A stretch of 42,022 bases of DNA. It comes from an uncultured bacterium (lineage in GTDB: Bacteria > Patescibacteriota > Minisyncoccia > Phycocordibacterales > UBA918). The first letter of the stretch is position 1; every line of letters begins with the position of its first letter. Made by a program: the position numbers and the translations under genes. The notes below the pieces were generated by a model. It was given only the letters and a program-made list of their open reading frames with translations, searched no databases and was not told where the DNA came from. The DNA is taken from NCBI GenBank assembly GCA_913050645.1, contig CAJXAG010000003.1, positions 1 to 42,022 of the forward strand, written 5' to 3'. Shown piece after piece: positions 29,682-37,889 of this stretch.

Positions 29682-30725
29682 ATGAAGTCTCAAAAGCAGT
29701 CATTAAAAGAAAAAGTGATAGGAAAGCTTAAACAGTATGGTGTGCCAGGCTTGGCAGTGGTCGGAGCACTTGCGCTGCTCATGGTGGTGTTTGGAGGTTT
29801 CAATTCGTTCCACCCGTCTGGTATCGGTTTTTCTGACAGTGCGACTGTTCAAAATATGCCGGGTGTTCCGTCGATGGGTAGAGGGGGTTCGTTTGGTGCC
29901 GAGAAGATGTTCTATGCTGAAGAGATGGCGATTGAGGGTGGTTATATACAACCCATTCCAGACCCGTCTCCATACGTACCAGAGCTAGAAAAGTATGAGA
30001 CAACTGACTATCGGGTGAGCGCACGTACCCGACAGTTCGATGAAGCGTGTAGCCTACTTCGTGCCCTGAAGGCTGACACGCGTATCGACTTTAAGAGTAT
30101 TTCTGAAGGACTCAATCGCTGTTCAGGAACCTTCTATGCAGATGAAGCGCAGTCTGCGTGGGTACTTGATAAGCTGAATGGCATTGCAGGTGTAGAGATA
30201 AATCGCCAGACCGTATCGGTTACCCGACATCGAGAAAATCTCCAGACTGAAGCAGGAGTACTTCGTGAACAGCTTGCAGTGGTCGAGCGTACGCTTACGC
30301 AGGCAGAATCGCAGTACGAAGAGATTACTGAAGTTGCTCGTGTCGCAAGTGACGCAAGTGCACTTACTGAAGCGATTCGTGATAAGTTGTCGATGATTAA
30401 AACGCTTAACAACGAACGTATTCAGCTACTTGCACGTTTGCGTAGCATCAGTCAGCAGTCGTCTGACCTTGAAGAACGCATCGGTGTAGTGGCGTTTTCA
30501 GCTTCCTTCACACGGTCATACCCGGTAGATCTTGATGAAAACTCACGCAAGTGGGAAGCGGCATGGGAGAACCTGAACGATGCGTTTATAGACTTCATGA
30601 TGGCGTTTACAGTCAACCTCGGTATCTTTCTTCTGAAGGTGATTCAGTATGTAGTGTACGGTTTGATTCTCTTAGTCTTCGTACGAGTGGGATATCGTGT
30701 CGTACGCCGATTGTGGCAGATCTAA
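29682..30725 (+). CDS. DUF4349-type membrane protein
   Basis: 347 residues from the ATG at 29682. First membrane helix at about 20-38 (VPGLAVVGALALLMVVFGGF). The extracytoplasmic domain has the DUF4349 pattern: ARTRQFDEACSLLRALKAD, GTFYADEAQSAWVLDKLNGI, then VEINRQTVSVTRHRENLQTE, a coiled coil (LREQLAVVERTLTQAESQYE), the strand IGVVAFSASFTRSYP and a C-terminal membrane helix (FLLKVIQYVVYGLILLVFV). The family is an envelope protein of unknown function. Monocistronic with a terminator. Confidence 0.82.
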   Translation: MKSQKQSLKEKVIGKLKQYGVPGLAVVGALALLMVVFGGFNSFHPSGIGFSDSATVQNMPGVPSMGRGGSFGAEKMFYAEEMAIEGGYIQPIPDPSPYVPELEKYETTDYRVSARTRQFDEACSLLRALKADTRIDFKSISEGLNRCSGTFYADEAQSAWVLDKLNGIAGVEINRQTVSVTRHRENLQTEAGVLREQLAVVERTLTQAESQYEEITEVARVASDASALTEAIRDKLSMIKTLNNERIQLLARLRSISQQSSDLEERIGVVAFSASFTRSYPVDLDENSRKWEAAWENLNDAFIDFMMAFTVNLGIFLLKVIQYVVYGLILLVFVRVGYRVVRRLWQI

Positions 30726-30754
30726 AACCTGCCAACTAGCGTTGCACAAAAGAA

Positions 30755-30785
30755 AAAAACCGCGCACGTTCCATGCGCGGTTTTT
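30755..30785. terminator. Terminator after the DUF4349-like gene
   Basis: AAAAACCGCGCA / TGCGCGGTTTTT, 12 bp, loop CGTTCCA. Symmetric A/T tails allow use from both strands. Confidence 0.88.
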
Positions 30786-31130
30786 CTGTTCGAAGTACGA
30801 AATATTGGCAGTGATAACTAGATGTTCCCCAGTCAGACGGATCGTGAGCATCATAGCCGAGACACCTTGTTTGAATATATTCACTTTCGATCTGGATTTC
30901 GTACCTCTCGATCTCTGGCCACTTCACCCGAACCTTTAGCCTACAAAGATGCTTAGTTTTAGAGGGGGAGAATATGTTGTTTCTGCAGGTTTTTTGAGCT
31001 TGTCGCGTACGTTATACACAGTGCCATAAATGCATAGATAGACATCTATGTGTAGAATGTAATTCCATAGATACTCGTCTATGATACCACACTCCACAGT
31101 GGTGATTTTGTCAGCACTAAATTACAACGA
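30786..31130. other. 345-base spacer upstream of nrdD
   Basis: A minus-strand frame from a GTG at 30927 (VKWPEIERYEIQIESEY, then GYDAHDPSDWGTSS) has protein-like composition. It has no ribosome binding site and runs into the terminator, so it is at best a remnant. The part nearest nrdD holds two ATAGAT-type dyads listed separately, and ACCAC/GTGGT near 31085-31103. Confidence 0.4.
31033..31083 (+). promoter_or_regulatory. Tandem operator-like dyads upstream of nrdD
   Basis: Box 1 is CATAGAT-AGAC-ATCTATG (31033-31050), a perfect 7-bp dyad. Box 2 is CATAG-ATACTCGT-CTATG (31066-31083). The boxes begin 33 bases apart, about three helical turns. This resembles the paired NrdR-box arrangement in spacing, although the sequence is not the classic NrdR box. 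No nrdR gene is in the window. Confidence 0.55.
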
Positions 31131-33281
31131 ATGAATACCTCACTACACCAAACGACACTTGCTAAAATTGTTAAGCGCAACGGCACATCGGTTACATTTG
31201 ATCCGAGAAAGATTACTCGGGCAATTGAAAAAGCGATGCGTGCAACTGACACTTATACTGAGAATGCACCACTAGAGATTACGAATACGGTGTTGCATTC
31301 GCTTGAGGCGGCACAGAAAGATCGTCCCCAGTATATTCCCACTGTTGAAGAAATACAGGACTTGATTGAAGCTGAGCTCATGCGACAAGACTATACCGAG
31401 ACTGCAAAAGCATATATTCTCTATCGTGAACAACATGCACATATTCGACGGATGGTTAACACCGAAACTGTCGATTTAGTTGATCAGTACCTCGATCGCG
31501 CGGACTGGCAGGTAAAAGAAAATAGCAATATGGCCTTTTCGCTACAAGGTCTCAACAACTATATTGCTTCGGAGGTCAGTAAGACCTACTGGCTGGATAA
31601 GATATATCCAAAAGAAATAAAGAAAGCTCATCTTGCAGGGGACTTCCACATTCACGACCTGAACTTACTTTCAGTGTACTGCGTGGGATGGGATTTGTAT
31701 GATGTGCTTGTACGGGGGTTCGGCGGTGTACCGGGCAAAGTACAAAGTAAGCCAGCAAGACACTTTCGCAGTGCGCTTGGGCAGCTCGTCAACTTCTTCT
31801 ACACGCTGCAAGGTGAGGCGGCTGGTGCACAAGCATTCTCAAATGTAGACACCCTTCTCGCACCATTTATTTGGTACGATCACCTTTCCTACGACGAGGT
31901 TAAACAAGCAATACAAGAATTTGTTTTTAACGTAAACATTCCAACACGAGTTGGATTCCAAACACCATTTACGAATATCACCCTTGATCTCACTACCCCA
32001 AAACACTACGCAAACATGCGTGTAGTGCGCGGTGGAGAGAAAATGAAAGAAACGTACGGCGAGTTCCAACGAGAGATGGATATGTTCAACCAGGCTTTTC
32101 TTGAAGTTATGTGTGAAGGTGATGCATCGGGCCGTGTCTTCACTTTTCCGATTCCTACCTATAACATTACTGAAGACTTTGACTGGGATAGTGATCGGGT
32201 TAAAAACCTGTGGGAATCTTCAGCAAAGTATGGCATTCCGTACTTCTCAAACTTTATAAATTCTGACATGAGCCCAGACGATGCACGTTCCATGTGTTGT
32301 CGACTGCGCATTGATAATCGTGAGCTCTACAAGCGCGGAGGTGGACTTTTTGGTGCCAATCCTCTCACGGGCTCAATTGGTGTGGTCACAGTCAATTTGC
32401 CACGGATTGGACACGAAGCAAAAACGAAGGATGAGTTTTTTGAGAAACTATTCTTGCTTATGGATACCGCCAAGGAGAGTCTTGAAATTAAACGAAAAGT
32501 ACTAGAAAGAATGACCGATGCTAACCTGTATCCGTACACAAAATACTATCTTGAAAATATAAAACTTGGCTTTGGTTCTTATTGGCAAAACCATTTCTCA
32601 ACCATTGGACTGGTTGGGGCCAATGAAGCTTTGAAGATGTTGCTTGGCGTTGATATTACTACCGAAGAAGGCAACGCTTTCGCCGCAGAAATTCTCACAC
32701 GTATGCGTGATCGGCTCGCGGACTATCAGGAGGAGACGGGTAATAATTACAACCTTGAAGCAACGCCAGCCGAAGGGACTTCATATCGTTTAGCCTTACT
32801 TGACCAAAAGTGTTTTGCTGACATGCAGTTCGCCAATGGTGTGGGGCAGGATGTTGTTGATCCGTATTATACCAATTCAACACATACTCCCGTTAACTTT
32901 TCTGATGATGTGTTTGAGCTTCTTGATGCCCAAGATGGTTTGCAGACAAAATATACAGGAGGTACCGTCATCCACTTCTTTCTTGGAGAACGTGTTGATG
33001 ATCCGGAGTCTGTGAAACAGCTCGTGAAAAAGATATGCTCTAATTACCGCCTGCCGTACTTTACGCTCTCTCCGACCTTTAGTGTCTGTGTTACGCATGG
33101 ATACCAAAATGGTGAGGTGCACGAATGTCCCAAATGTGGCGCACTGTGTGAGGTGTACACTAGAATTGTTGGCTACCTCCGTCCTGTTGAGCAGTGGAAT
33201 AAAGGAAAAAGAGCTGAGTACGATGATCGGACGACCGTTCCGGCACGTGACGTGTCTACCTCTGAGAGTGTATGCGGCTAG
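31131..33281 (+). CDS. nrdD: Anaerobic ribonucleoside-triphosphate reductase
   Basis: 716 residues. An ATP-cone regulatory domain (about 8-100, KIVKRNGTSVTFDPRKITRA) precedes the glycyl-radical barrel (HDLNLLSVYCVGWDLYDVLV, GIPYFSNFINSDMSPDDARS with the Cys pair, GSIGVVTVNLPRIG, LYPYTKYYL). The C-terminus has a zinc-site-like HECPKCGALC and the glycyl-radical motif RIVGYLRPVEQWNKGK with G681. The enzyme reduces NTPs to dNTPs without oxygen, using formate and an activase-installed radical. The C-terminal 35 residues extend beyond the radical Gly. No class I or II reductase is seen here. First gene of a five-gene operon. Confidence 0.95.
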   Translation: MNTSLHQTTLAKIVKRNGTSVTFDPRKITRAIEKAMRATDTYTENAPLEITNTVLHSLEAAQKDRPQYIPTVEEIQDLIEAELMRQDYTETAKAYILYREQHAHIRRMVNTETVDLVDQYLDRADWQVKENSNMAFSLQGLNNYIASEVSKTYWLDKIYPKEIKKAHLAGDFHIHDLNLLSVYCVGWDLYDVLVRGFGGVPGKVQSKPARHFRSALGQLVNFFYTLQGEAAGAQAFSNVDTLLAPFIWYDHLSYDEVKQAIQEFVFNVNIPTRVGFQTPFTNITLDLTTPKHYANMRVVRGGEKMKETYGEFQREMDMFNQAFLEVMCEGDASGRVFTFPIPTYNITEDFDWDSDRVKNLWESSAKYGIPYFSNFINSDMSPDDARSMCCRLRIDNRELYKRGGGLFGANPLTGSIGVVTVNLPRIGHEAKTKDEFFEKLFLLMDTAKESLEIKRKVLERMTDANLYPYTKYYLENIKLGFGSYWQNHFSTIGLVGANEALKMLLGVDITTEEGNAFAAEILTRMRDRLADYQEETGNNYNLEATPAEGTSYRLALLDQKCFADMQFANGVGQDVVDPYYTNSTHTPVNFSDDVFELLDAQDGLQTKYTGGTVIHFFLGERVDDPESVKQLVKKICSNYRLPYFTLSPTFSVCVTHGYQNGEVHECPKCGALCEVYTRIVGYLRPVEQWNKGKRAEYDDRTTVPARDVSTSESVCG

Positions 33282-33955
33282 GTGGACTACAAAAGTGTTC
33301 CTTAATAGATTATCCCAAAAAAGTATCCGCCATTGTTTTTACCGTTGGCTGCAATTTCCGCTGTCCATACTGTCACAACCCCGAGTTGGTTGATGAGACT
33401 GCTGATGAAATCTCTGAAGAAGCATTCTTTAGTTTTCTGATGAATCGTCGCGGCAAACTGGACGCCGTCACGGTCACGGGTGGGGAACCAACGGTACATG
33501 ATGATTTATTGAGCTTCCTTGAGAAAATTAAACAGCTTGGATTCCTCGTTAAGCTTGACAGTAATGGCACACACTCTGATATGCTTCGCGGTGCAATCGA
33601 CGCGAAACTGGTTGACTACATTGCCATGGATATAAAAGCACCGTTGCGTATGTACGAAGGAACGGTAGCACGACCCGTTGATATTGAAGAAATAAAAAAG
33701 AGCATTGCGTTGCTCAAAGAGGGGCAAGTAGCGTATGAGTTTCGTACCACGGTCATTAAGTCGCTGTTGTCGATTGAAGACTTTCACGAGATTGGTACTG
33801 CTATTGCCGGCGCAGATAGATATTACCTGCAAAAATTTGTACCAACCAAGTTACTCAATCCGGCATTTATCAAAAAGACTACGTATAGTGACGAAGAGTT
33901 TAGAGAAATAAAATCCATCATGGATTCTTATGTGACAACATGCAACATCAGATAA
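33272..33955 (+). CDS. nrdG: Anaerobic NrdD-activating radical SAM enzyme
   Basis: 227 residues, overlapping nrdD by 10 bases. The radical-SAM motif is C27-NFR-C31-PY-C34, followed by VTVTGGEPTVHDDLLSFL (SAM-binding GGE) and LVDYIAMDIKAPL. The length and the start GGLQKCSLIDYPKK fit the NrdG/pyruvate formate-lyase-activase-like group found with class III reductases. It needs a [4Fe-4S] cluster and one electron per activation. The next two genes encode cluster-assembly functions, and the last one a possible electron donor. Confidence 0.93.
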   Translation: MRLGGLQKCSLIDYPKKVSAIVFTVGCNFRCPYCHNPELVDETADEISEEAFFSFLMNRRGKLDAVTVTGGEPTVHDDLLSFLEKIKQLGFLVKLDSNGTHSDMLRGAIDAKLVDYIAMDIKAPLRMYEGTVARPVDIEEIKKSIALLKEGQVAYEFRTTVIKSLLSIEDFHEIGTAIAGADRYYLQKFVPTKLLNPAFIKKTTYSDEEFREIKSIMDSYVTTCNIR

Positions 33956-35160
33956 CCAAGCAACAGATCTATCTCGATCATGCGGCGACAACGCCGTTGT
34001 CGGAAACAGCTGGGGCTGCTATGGAAGCGTGTCTCTATGAGCCGTATGGTAACCCGTCATCAATGCATCAGATTGGACGCCAAGCGTACGACGCATTGTA
34101 TGCGAATCGTAGAACGCTTGCAGAAGCACTTTCAGCTGACCCGGACGAAGTCATTCTGACCGGAAGTGGCACCGAGTCAGATAACTTGGCGCTGCTTGGT
34201 CTTGCACGTCAACACCGCGAGCACGGTAACCACATTGTCATTTCAGCAATCGAGCACAAAGCAGTCTTGGCTGCAGCTAAACAGTTGGAACGGGAAGGTT
34301 TTTCAGTTACGCGTCTGCCAGTGGATGCGACTGGGATGGTGTCAGTGGTAGATCTGCAGACCGCATTGCGACCAGAAACAATTTTGGTATCGATTATGTA
34401 CGCCAACAATGAAATTGGAACCGTTGAGCCCATTGGTGACGTAGTGCAGGTATGCAAGGAGTTTCGGCCGAATAGTCAGTACCCGCTTGTACACACGGAT
34501 GCTTGTCAGGCAGTCGGTATGCTGCAGTGTGTTCCGCACGTGCTTGGGGTAGATGCCATGACCATTAATAGTTCAAAAATATACGGGCCAAAGGGGGTTG
34601 GTTTATTGTATCTGCGGCGAGGTGTGGCCATACAGCCACTGATTGTCGGAGGCGACCAAGAGCATGGTATGCGGGCTGGTACTGAAAATATCGCCCTTAT
34701 TGCCGGTTTTGCTGCGGCGTTGACCGAAGCTGTGGCATATACTCATACGCATGTTGTAGCGATGAGGAAACTACAATCCTACTTCATGCAGGAGTTGTTG
34801 GCCACGGTGCCAGACATTGCGTTCAACGGTCATCGAACTGACCGATTGCCGAACAATGTTCATGTCACCATCCCAGATATAGAAGGTGAGTCGTTAGTTT
34901 TAATGTTAAGCGAAGCGGGCATTTGTTGTGCAACTGGTTCAGCGTGTTCTTCGCTTGATCTTGAGCCTTCGCATGTGCTGCATGCCATTGGACAGAGTGC
35001 TGATGTGATACATGGCAGTGTACGCTTTACCTTTGGTAGAACGACAACTCAGGAAGCTCTGAGTCATACAGCACAGGTGTTGGGGGAAGTAGTGAAACGG
35101 CTTCGCACCATTACTGCATGTACAACGAAGGTTTACAAGCAACAAAAAGCACATATATGA
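33940..35160 (+). CDS. Cysteine desulfurase
   Basis: 406 residues, overlapping nrdG by 16 bases. Class V aminotransferase fold of the NifS/IscS type: YLDHAATTPLSE, GNPSSMH, TGSGTESDNLAL, H106 stacking residue in AIEHKAV, HTDACQAVG, PLP lysine K213 in NSSKIYGPKGVGLLYLRRG, MRAGTENI, and the active-site Cys loop CCATGSACSS. The residue before the PLP-Lys is Ser rather than the common His. It supplies persulfide sulfur for Fe-S clusters or tRNA thiolation. The operon position suggests clusters for NrdG. Confidence 0.93.
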   Translation: MQHQITKQQIYLDHAATTPLSETAGAAMEACLYEPYGNPSSMHQIGRQAYDALYANRRTLAEALSADPDEVILTGSGTESDNLALLGLARQHREHGNHIVISAIEHKAVLAAAKQLEREGFSVTRLPVDATGMVSVVDLQTALRPETILVSIMYANNEIGTVEPIGDVVQVCKEFRPNSQYPLVHTDACQAVGMLQCVPHVLGVDAMTINSSKIYGPKGVGLLYLRRGVAIQPLIVGGDQEHGMRAGTENIALIAGFAAALTEAVAYTHTHVVAMRKLQSYFMQELLATVPDIAFNGHRTDRLPNNVHVTIPDIEGESLVLMLSEAGICCATGSACSSLDLEPSHVLHAIGQSADVIHGSVRFTFGRTTTQEALSHTAQVLGEVVKRLRTITACTTKVYKQQKAHI

Positions 35161-35594
35161 ACACAACACCAGACATCTACGCCTGCGCTGGCAAACCCTC
35201 ATGGATCTATAGTGACATAGTGAAAGATCATTTTTTTAAACCGAGAAATCTATTGATTGATGAAGAGCATTATGAGGCAGACGGTATTGGTATCGTTGGC
35301 AGTCCCGCCTGTGGTGACATGATGGTCGTTTGGATTAGAATTGATGATACGACGCAACAAATTAGTGAGTGCAAGTGGCGTACCTTCGGTTGTGCGTCGG
35401 CTATTGCCTCAACCTCAATGATGTCGGTAATGGCAACAGAAAATGGCGGTATGACACTGAAGCACGCCAAACGCCTGACACCAGAGGCAATTTTAGAACG
35501 ACTCGGTGGGCTACCAGAGAAGAAGTATCATTGCTCGGTACTTGGGCACCAAGCGCTACGGGAAGCAATTCTGGATTATGAGAATAAACAATAA
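35157..35594 (+). CDS. IscU/NifU-type Fe-S scaffold
   Basis: 145 residues from the ATG at 35157, which overlaps the stop of the desulfurase gene (ATGA). The scaffold ligands are present: C52 and D54 in SPACGDMM, C79 in FGCASAIAS, and H125-C126 in KYHCSVLG. Helices match IscU/SufU (VKDHFFKPRNLL; LGHQALREAILDY). The second Cys lies about 27 residues after the first, as in IscU, without the SufU insert. It receives sulfur from the adjacent desulfurase. The LPPVK chaperone-binding segment of IscU appears replaced by LGGLPEKKYHC. Confidence 0.92.
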   Translation: MNTTPDIYACAGKPSWIYSDIVKDHFFKPRNLLIDEEHYEADGIGIVGSPACGDMMVVWIRIDDTTQQISECKWRTFGCASAIASTSMMSVMATENGGMTLKHAKRLTPEAILERLGGLPEKKYHCSVLGHQALREAILDYENKQ

Positions 35595-35597
35595 TGT

Positions 35598-36305
35598 ATG
35601 GAACTTGGGCACGAATACCGTTGGACTGTAGCTAATGTACAAACAGAAACACCGCGGATAAAAAATATATATCTGGAATCTTGCAGTGAAAGACCAGTGT
35701 TTATCGCCGGGCAGTACTTGACGGTGAAGTTGCCTGATTGTAGTCCAGCCGAGGGCAAGGCATATAGTATTTCCAGCGCCCCCACAGAGTCACAGGTGCG
35801 TTTGAGCATCAAACGTATTGGTGTTTTTTCTGAAGCACTGTTGTCACTTCAGTCGGGAGATGAACTTATCACGACTGCTCCATATGGGTTTTTCTATCCT
35901 GAACCTGAAGAGAGCAGCCCGTTGGTATTTGTGGTCGGTGGCATTGGTATCACCCCATGTCTGAGTATTATAAAAGACCTCGCATACCAGCAAAACTCTC
36001 GACCGGTACAGCTACATTACTCAAACCAGACAGAATCCGATATCGCTTTTTTTGCAGAACTGGAACAACTTACAGCACAACATCCGAATCTCAGCGTAAT
36101 GCATTACGTCACGCGTGAGCAACCAGCCAACGATGCAGTTACGTTCGGCAGGATGACAATCAAGTCACTTCTCTCCCATGTTGATCTCAGTACAGATGCA
36201 GAGTTTTTTATTTGTGGATCAATGGATTTTACAAAAACCCTTTGGAAAGGACTCCACGGTGCAGGTGTGCCACAGCACCAATTGTATACTGAGGGTTTTT
36301 TCTGA
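35598..36305 (+). CDS. Ferredoxin-NADP reductase-like flavoprotein
   Basis: 235 residues. FAD-binding barrel with AGQYLTVKLPDCSPAEGKAY and YSISSAP (R/K-x-Y-S motif), then the nucleotide domain with VVGGIGITPCLSII, LHYSNQTESDIAFFAELEQL, FICGSMDF and a C-terminal YTEGFF. There is no 2Fe-2S ferredoxin domain. It is three bases after the iscU gene and is the last gene of the operon. It could reduce a flavodoxin or ferredoxin that feeds NrdG or cluster assembly. That role is inferred from context. Confidence 0.87.
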   Translation: MELGHEYRWTVANVQTETPRIKNIYLESCSERPVFIAGQYLTVKLPDCSPAEGKAYSISSAPTESQVRLSIKRIGVFSEALLSLQSGDELITTAPYGFFYPEPEESSPLVFVVGGIGITPCLSIIKDLAYQQNSRPVQLHYSNQTESDIAFFAELEQLTAQHPNLSVMHYVTREQPANDAVTFGRMTIKSLLSHVDLSTDAEFFICGSMDFTKTLWKGLHGAGVPQHQLYTEGFF

Positions 36306-36345
36306 GATATGCTCAGTGAGATATTTTGTAAAATGCAAAAAAAGT

Positions 36346-36372
36346 AGGCTCCGCGAGTGTGTCGCGAAGCCT
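36346..36372. terminator. Terminator of the nrdDG-isc operon
   Basis: AGGCTCCGCGA / TCGCGAAGCCT with one mismatch, loop GTGTG, then GTTTGTTATT. Confidence 0.75.
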
Positions 36373-36403
36373 GTTTGTTATTACTGGAGACTGTCCGGTT
36401 CGA

Positions 36404-36877
36404 CTAGAGCTCCAGGTAGGTCTTCTCAGTCCTTGGTGAAACGGAGAAGTCTGCAACCAGTCGGTCGGGTCCACTGCCTGTGAAGACGACGGCATTGTAT
36501 GGTGCAGAGATGCGCATTAGCAAATCTTCGGTAAAGCCAATGCGGCAGACACGATGTTCTGCGAAGTGGTGGTAGTAGCCAGTACGACCATTGTCCATGC
36601 ACCATTTCGTGTCATCGTCCCATCCGGGTATCGCTGTAAACTGAACCTGTACCCAGTCCTCGTCGTTGTCTTCGAGGGAGGTAAAGGTTGCAGTACACTC
36701 AATGTGGCCGTGGTATTTTCTGCTGCGACTGTATGAGTAATCGATGGATTTCAGGCCGCAAGCCATTTTTCCAGTGAGTACCTCGTACGCCATTACAGCA
36801 AGCCGCTCAAACGCTTGTTGAAGTGTTTGACGGCGGTGGTTTTTTGTCAAAAGGTCTAGTAGTTCTTGAGTCTTCAT
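36404..36877 (-). CDS. Hypothetical 157-residue protein
   Basis: Ribosome binding site AAGGAG about 11 bases before the ATG at 36877. The N-terminal half is helical (TQELLDLLTKNHRRQTLQQA), and the C-terminal half beta-rich (YHGHIECTATFTSLEDNDED, WVQVQFTAIPGWDD, TGYYHHFAEHRVCRIGFTED). No family is recognised. The sequence is soluble with clustered aromatics. It is preceded by a structured 300-base spacer that it shares with the divergent 37195 gene. Confidence 0.65.
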   Translation of the reverse strand: MKTQELLDLLTKNHRRQTLQQAFERLAVMAYEVLTGKMACGLKSIDYSYSRSRKYHGHIECTATFTSLEDNDEDWVQVQFTAIPGWDDDTKWCMDNGRTGYYHHFAEHRVCRIGFTEDLLMRISAPYNAVVFTGSGPDRLVADFSVSPRTEKTYLEL

Positions 36878-37194
36878 CTTTCTATGCTCCTTGGTTGCCA
36901 GCGAGTGCTGGTGACGCAGAGCTTATCGGTCGCCTAAGGTTAGTCCGATAACTGGGAAGATCATGACATCTTAGGTTCTTTCAATTTATAACCAGCAGCT
37001 AGTATGCTGGTCACCCGTACCCAGTCGATAGGGAGTGAAAGTAGCTATATTTAAGCATAAAATATTGACTTTGTCAATAAAATGTGGTATTCTACTTAGG
37101 TTGGTATTACTCCAACCCTATCGAGATACGCAGTCCCATGCGTATCGGGCATATCGCGCGATAGGAACCCTCACATATATGAAGGGAGACTACT
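36878..37194. promoter_or_regulatory. Divergent spacer with promoter, operator dyad and structured leaders
   Basis: Plus strand: TTGACT (37065-37070), 17 bases, TGG-TATTCT (37088-37093). The palindrome ATTGAC-TTT-GTCAAT (37063-37077) covers the -35. The transcript leader can fold GGTTGG/CCAACC, then CCTATCG/CGATAGG enclosing GATACGCA/TGCGTATC (about 37114-37166). Minus-side leader: ACCAGCA/TGCTGGT and TTATCGG/CCGATAA stems. No gene is present. Confidence 0.6.
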
Positions 37195-37779
37195 ATGGGA
37201 CGTAACCTGGACTGGCTCTATAGCCACGCCACTCGCCTTGAACAGAAGTTCGGGGTGAACAAGTTCCTGAAAAGGAAAGGGGTCGTGCACGCGACCAAAG
37301 AACAGTTCGCTGACGATTGGGCTGCTAAGGTGCGCGAAGAACTTCGCGGCTGGAAGCCTGAAACACTTGGCAAGCTGATTGCCTGCGGTGCCCAGAGCAT
37401 GTCCAGTGCCCTTGAGCTTCGTACTGCGATGTCTGATATGAGCACTCAAGAATACAACAAGCTCAAGCATTATCCTGGTGCCATCTGGCTCGAAGAGCTG
37501 GCCACCCAGGTTTTGCTTGCTGCACTCTACGACGTGACCGTTATCACCGAAGGTCGCCGTCAGTCGCAGAAGGGAGAACATCCCTACGTCGACAACGGTC
37601 GGCAATGCTACCATGGTCGCACCGTTCAGGTGATCGAAAATGGTCGCCAGATCGAGATTCCGAACCCGTACTGGCGCTCGGAAGCAGTCGACGTGAGTGT
37701 CATCCCTGATGTACGCTTTGCGGGGCGGCATGAGGATGAATATCCTGGCCTGGAGCCGGAAGACATTCATATTCCGTAA
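37195..37779 (+). CDS. Hypothetical 194-residue protein
   Basis: Start at the ATG 37195, preceded by AAGGGAG. The N-terminus (DWLYSHATRLEQKFGVNKFL) and middle (WAAKVREELRGWKPETLGKL, YPGAIWLEELATQVLLAALY) are helical. The C-terminus has GRQCYHGRTVQVIENGRQIE and ends acidic (EYPGLEPEDIHIP). No known domain and no signal peptide. Its GC-richer codon use resembles the flotillin-like and 40064 genes more than the AT-rich housekeeping genes. A strong promoter with an operator-like palindrome indicates regulated expression. Confidence 0.7.
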   Translation: MGRNLDWLYSHATRLEQKFGVNKFLKRKGVVHATKEQFADDWAAKVREELRGWKPETLGKLIACGAQSMSSALELRTAMSDMSTQEYNKLKHYPGAIWLEELATQVLLAALYDVTVITEGRRQSQKGEHPYVDNGRQCYHGRTVQVIENGRQIEIPNPYWRSEAVDVSVIPDVRFAGRHEDEYPGLEPEDIHIP

Positions 37780-37792
37780 CTCCAACAATTCG

Positions 37793-37845
37793 AGGGTGAC
37801 GGAATATGCCGTCACCCTACAACTGCTACACCACACCGGTGTAGC
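37793..37845 (+). terminator. Double terminator after the 37195 gene
   Basis: AGGGTGACGG / CCGTCACCCT (about 37793-37818), then GCTACACC / GGTGTAGC (37825-37832 / 37838-37845) followed by eight T. Confidence 0.82.
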
Positions 37846-37859
37846 TTTTTTTACATAAA

Positions 37860-37885
37860 AGAGCCCCGCATTTTTGCGGGGCTCT
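37860..37885 (-). terminator. Terminator of the NADAR-like gene
   Basis: AGAGCCCCGCA / TGCGGGGCTCT, 11 bp, loop TTTT; on the minus strand it is followed by TTTTATG. Confidence 0.8.
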
Positions 37886-37889
37886 AAAC

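Noticed and set aside
30736-30927. 63-codon minus-strand frame after the DUF4349-like gene
   Set aside because: Protein-like composition, but it starts at a GTG without a ribosome binding site and runs through a strong terminator.
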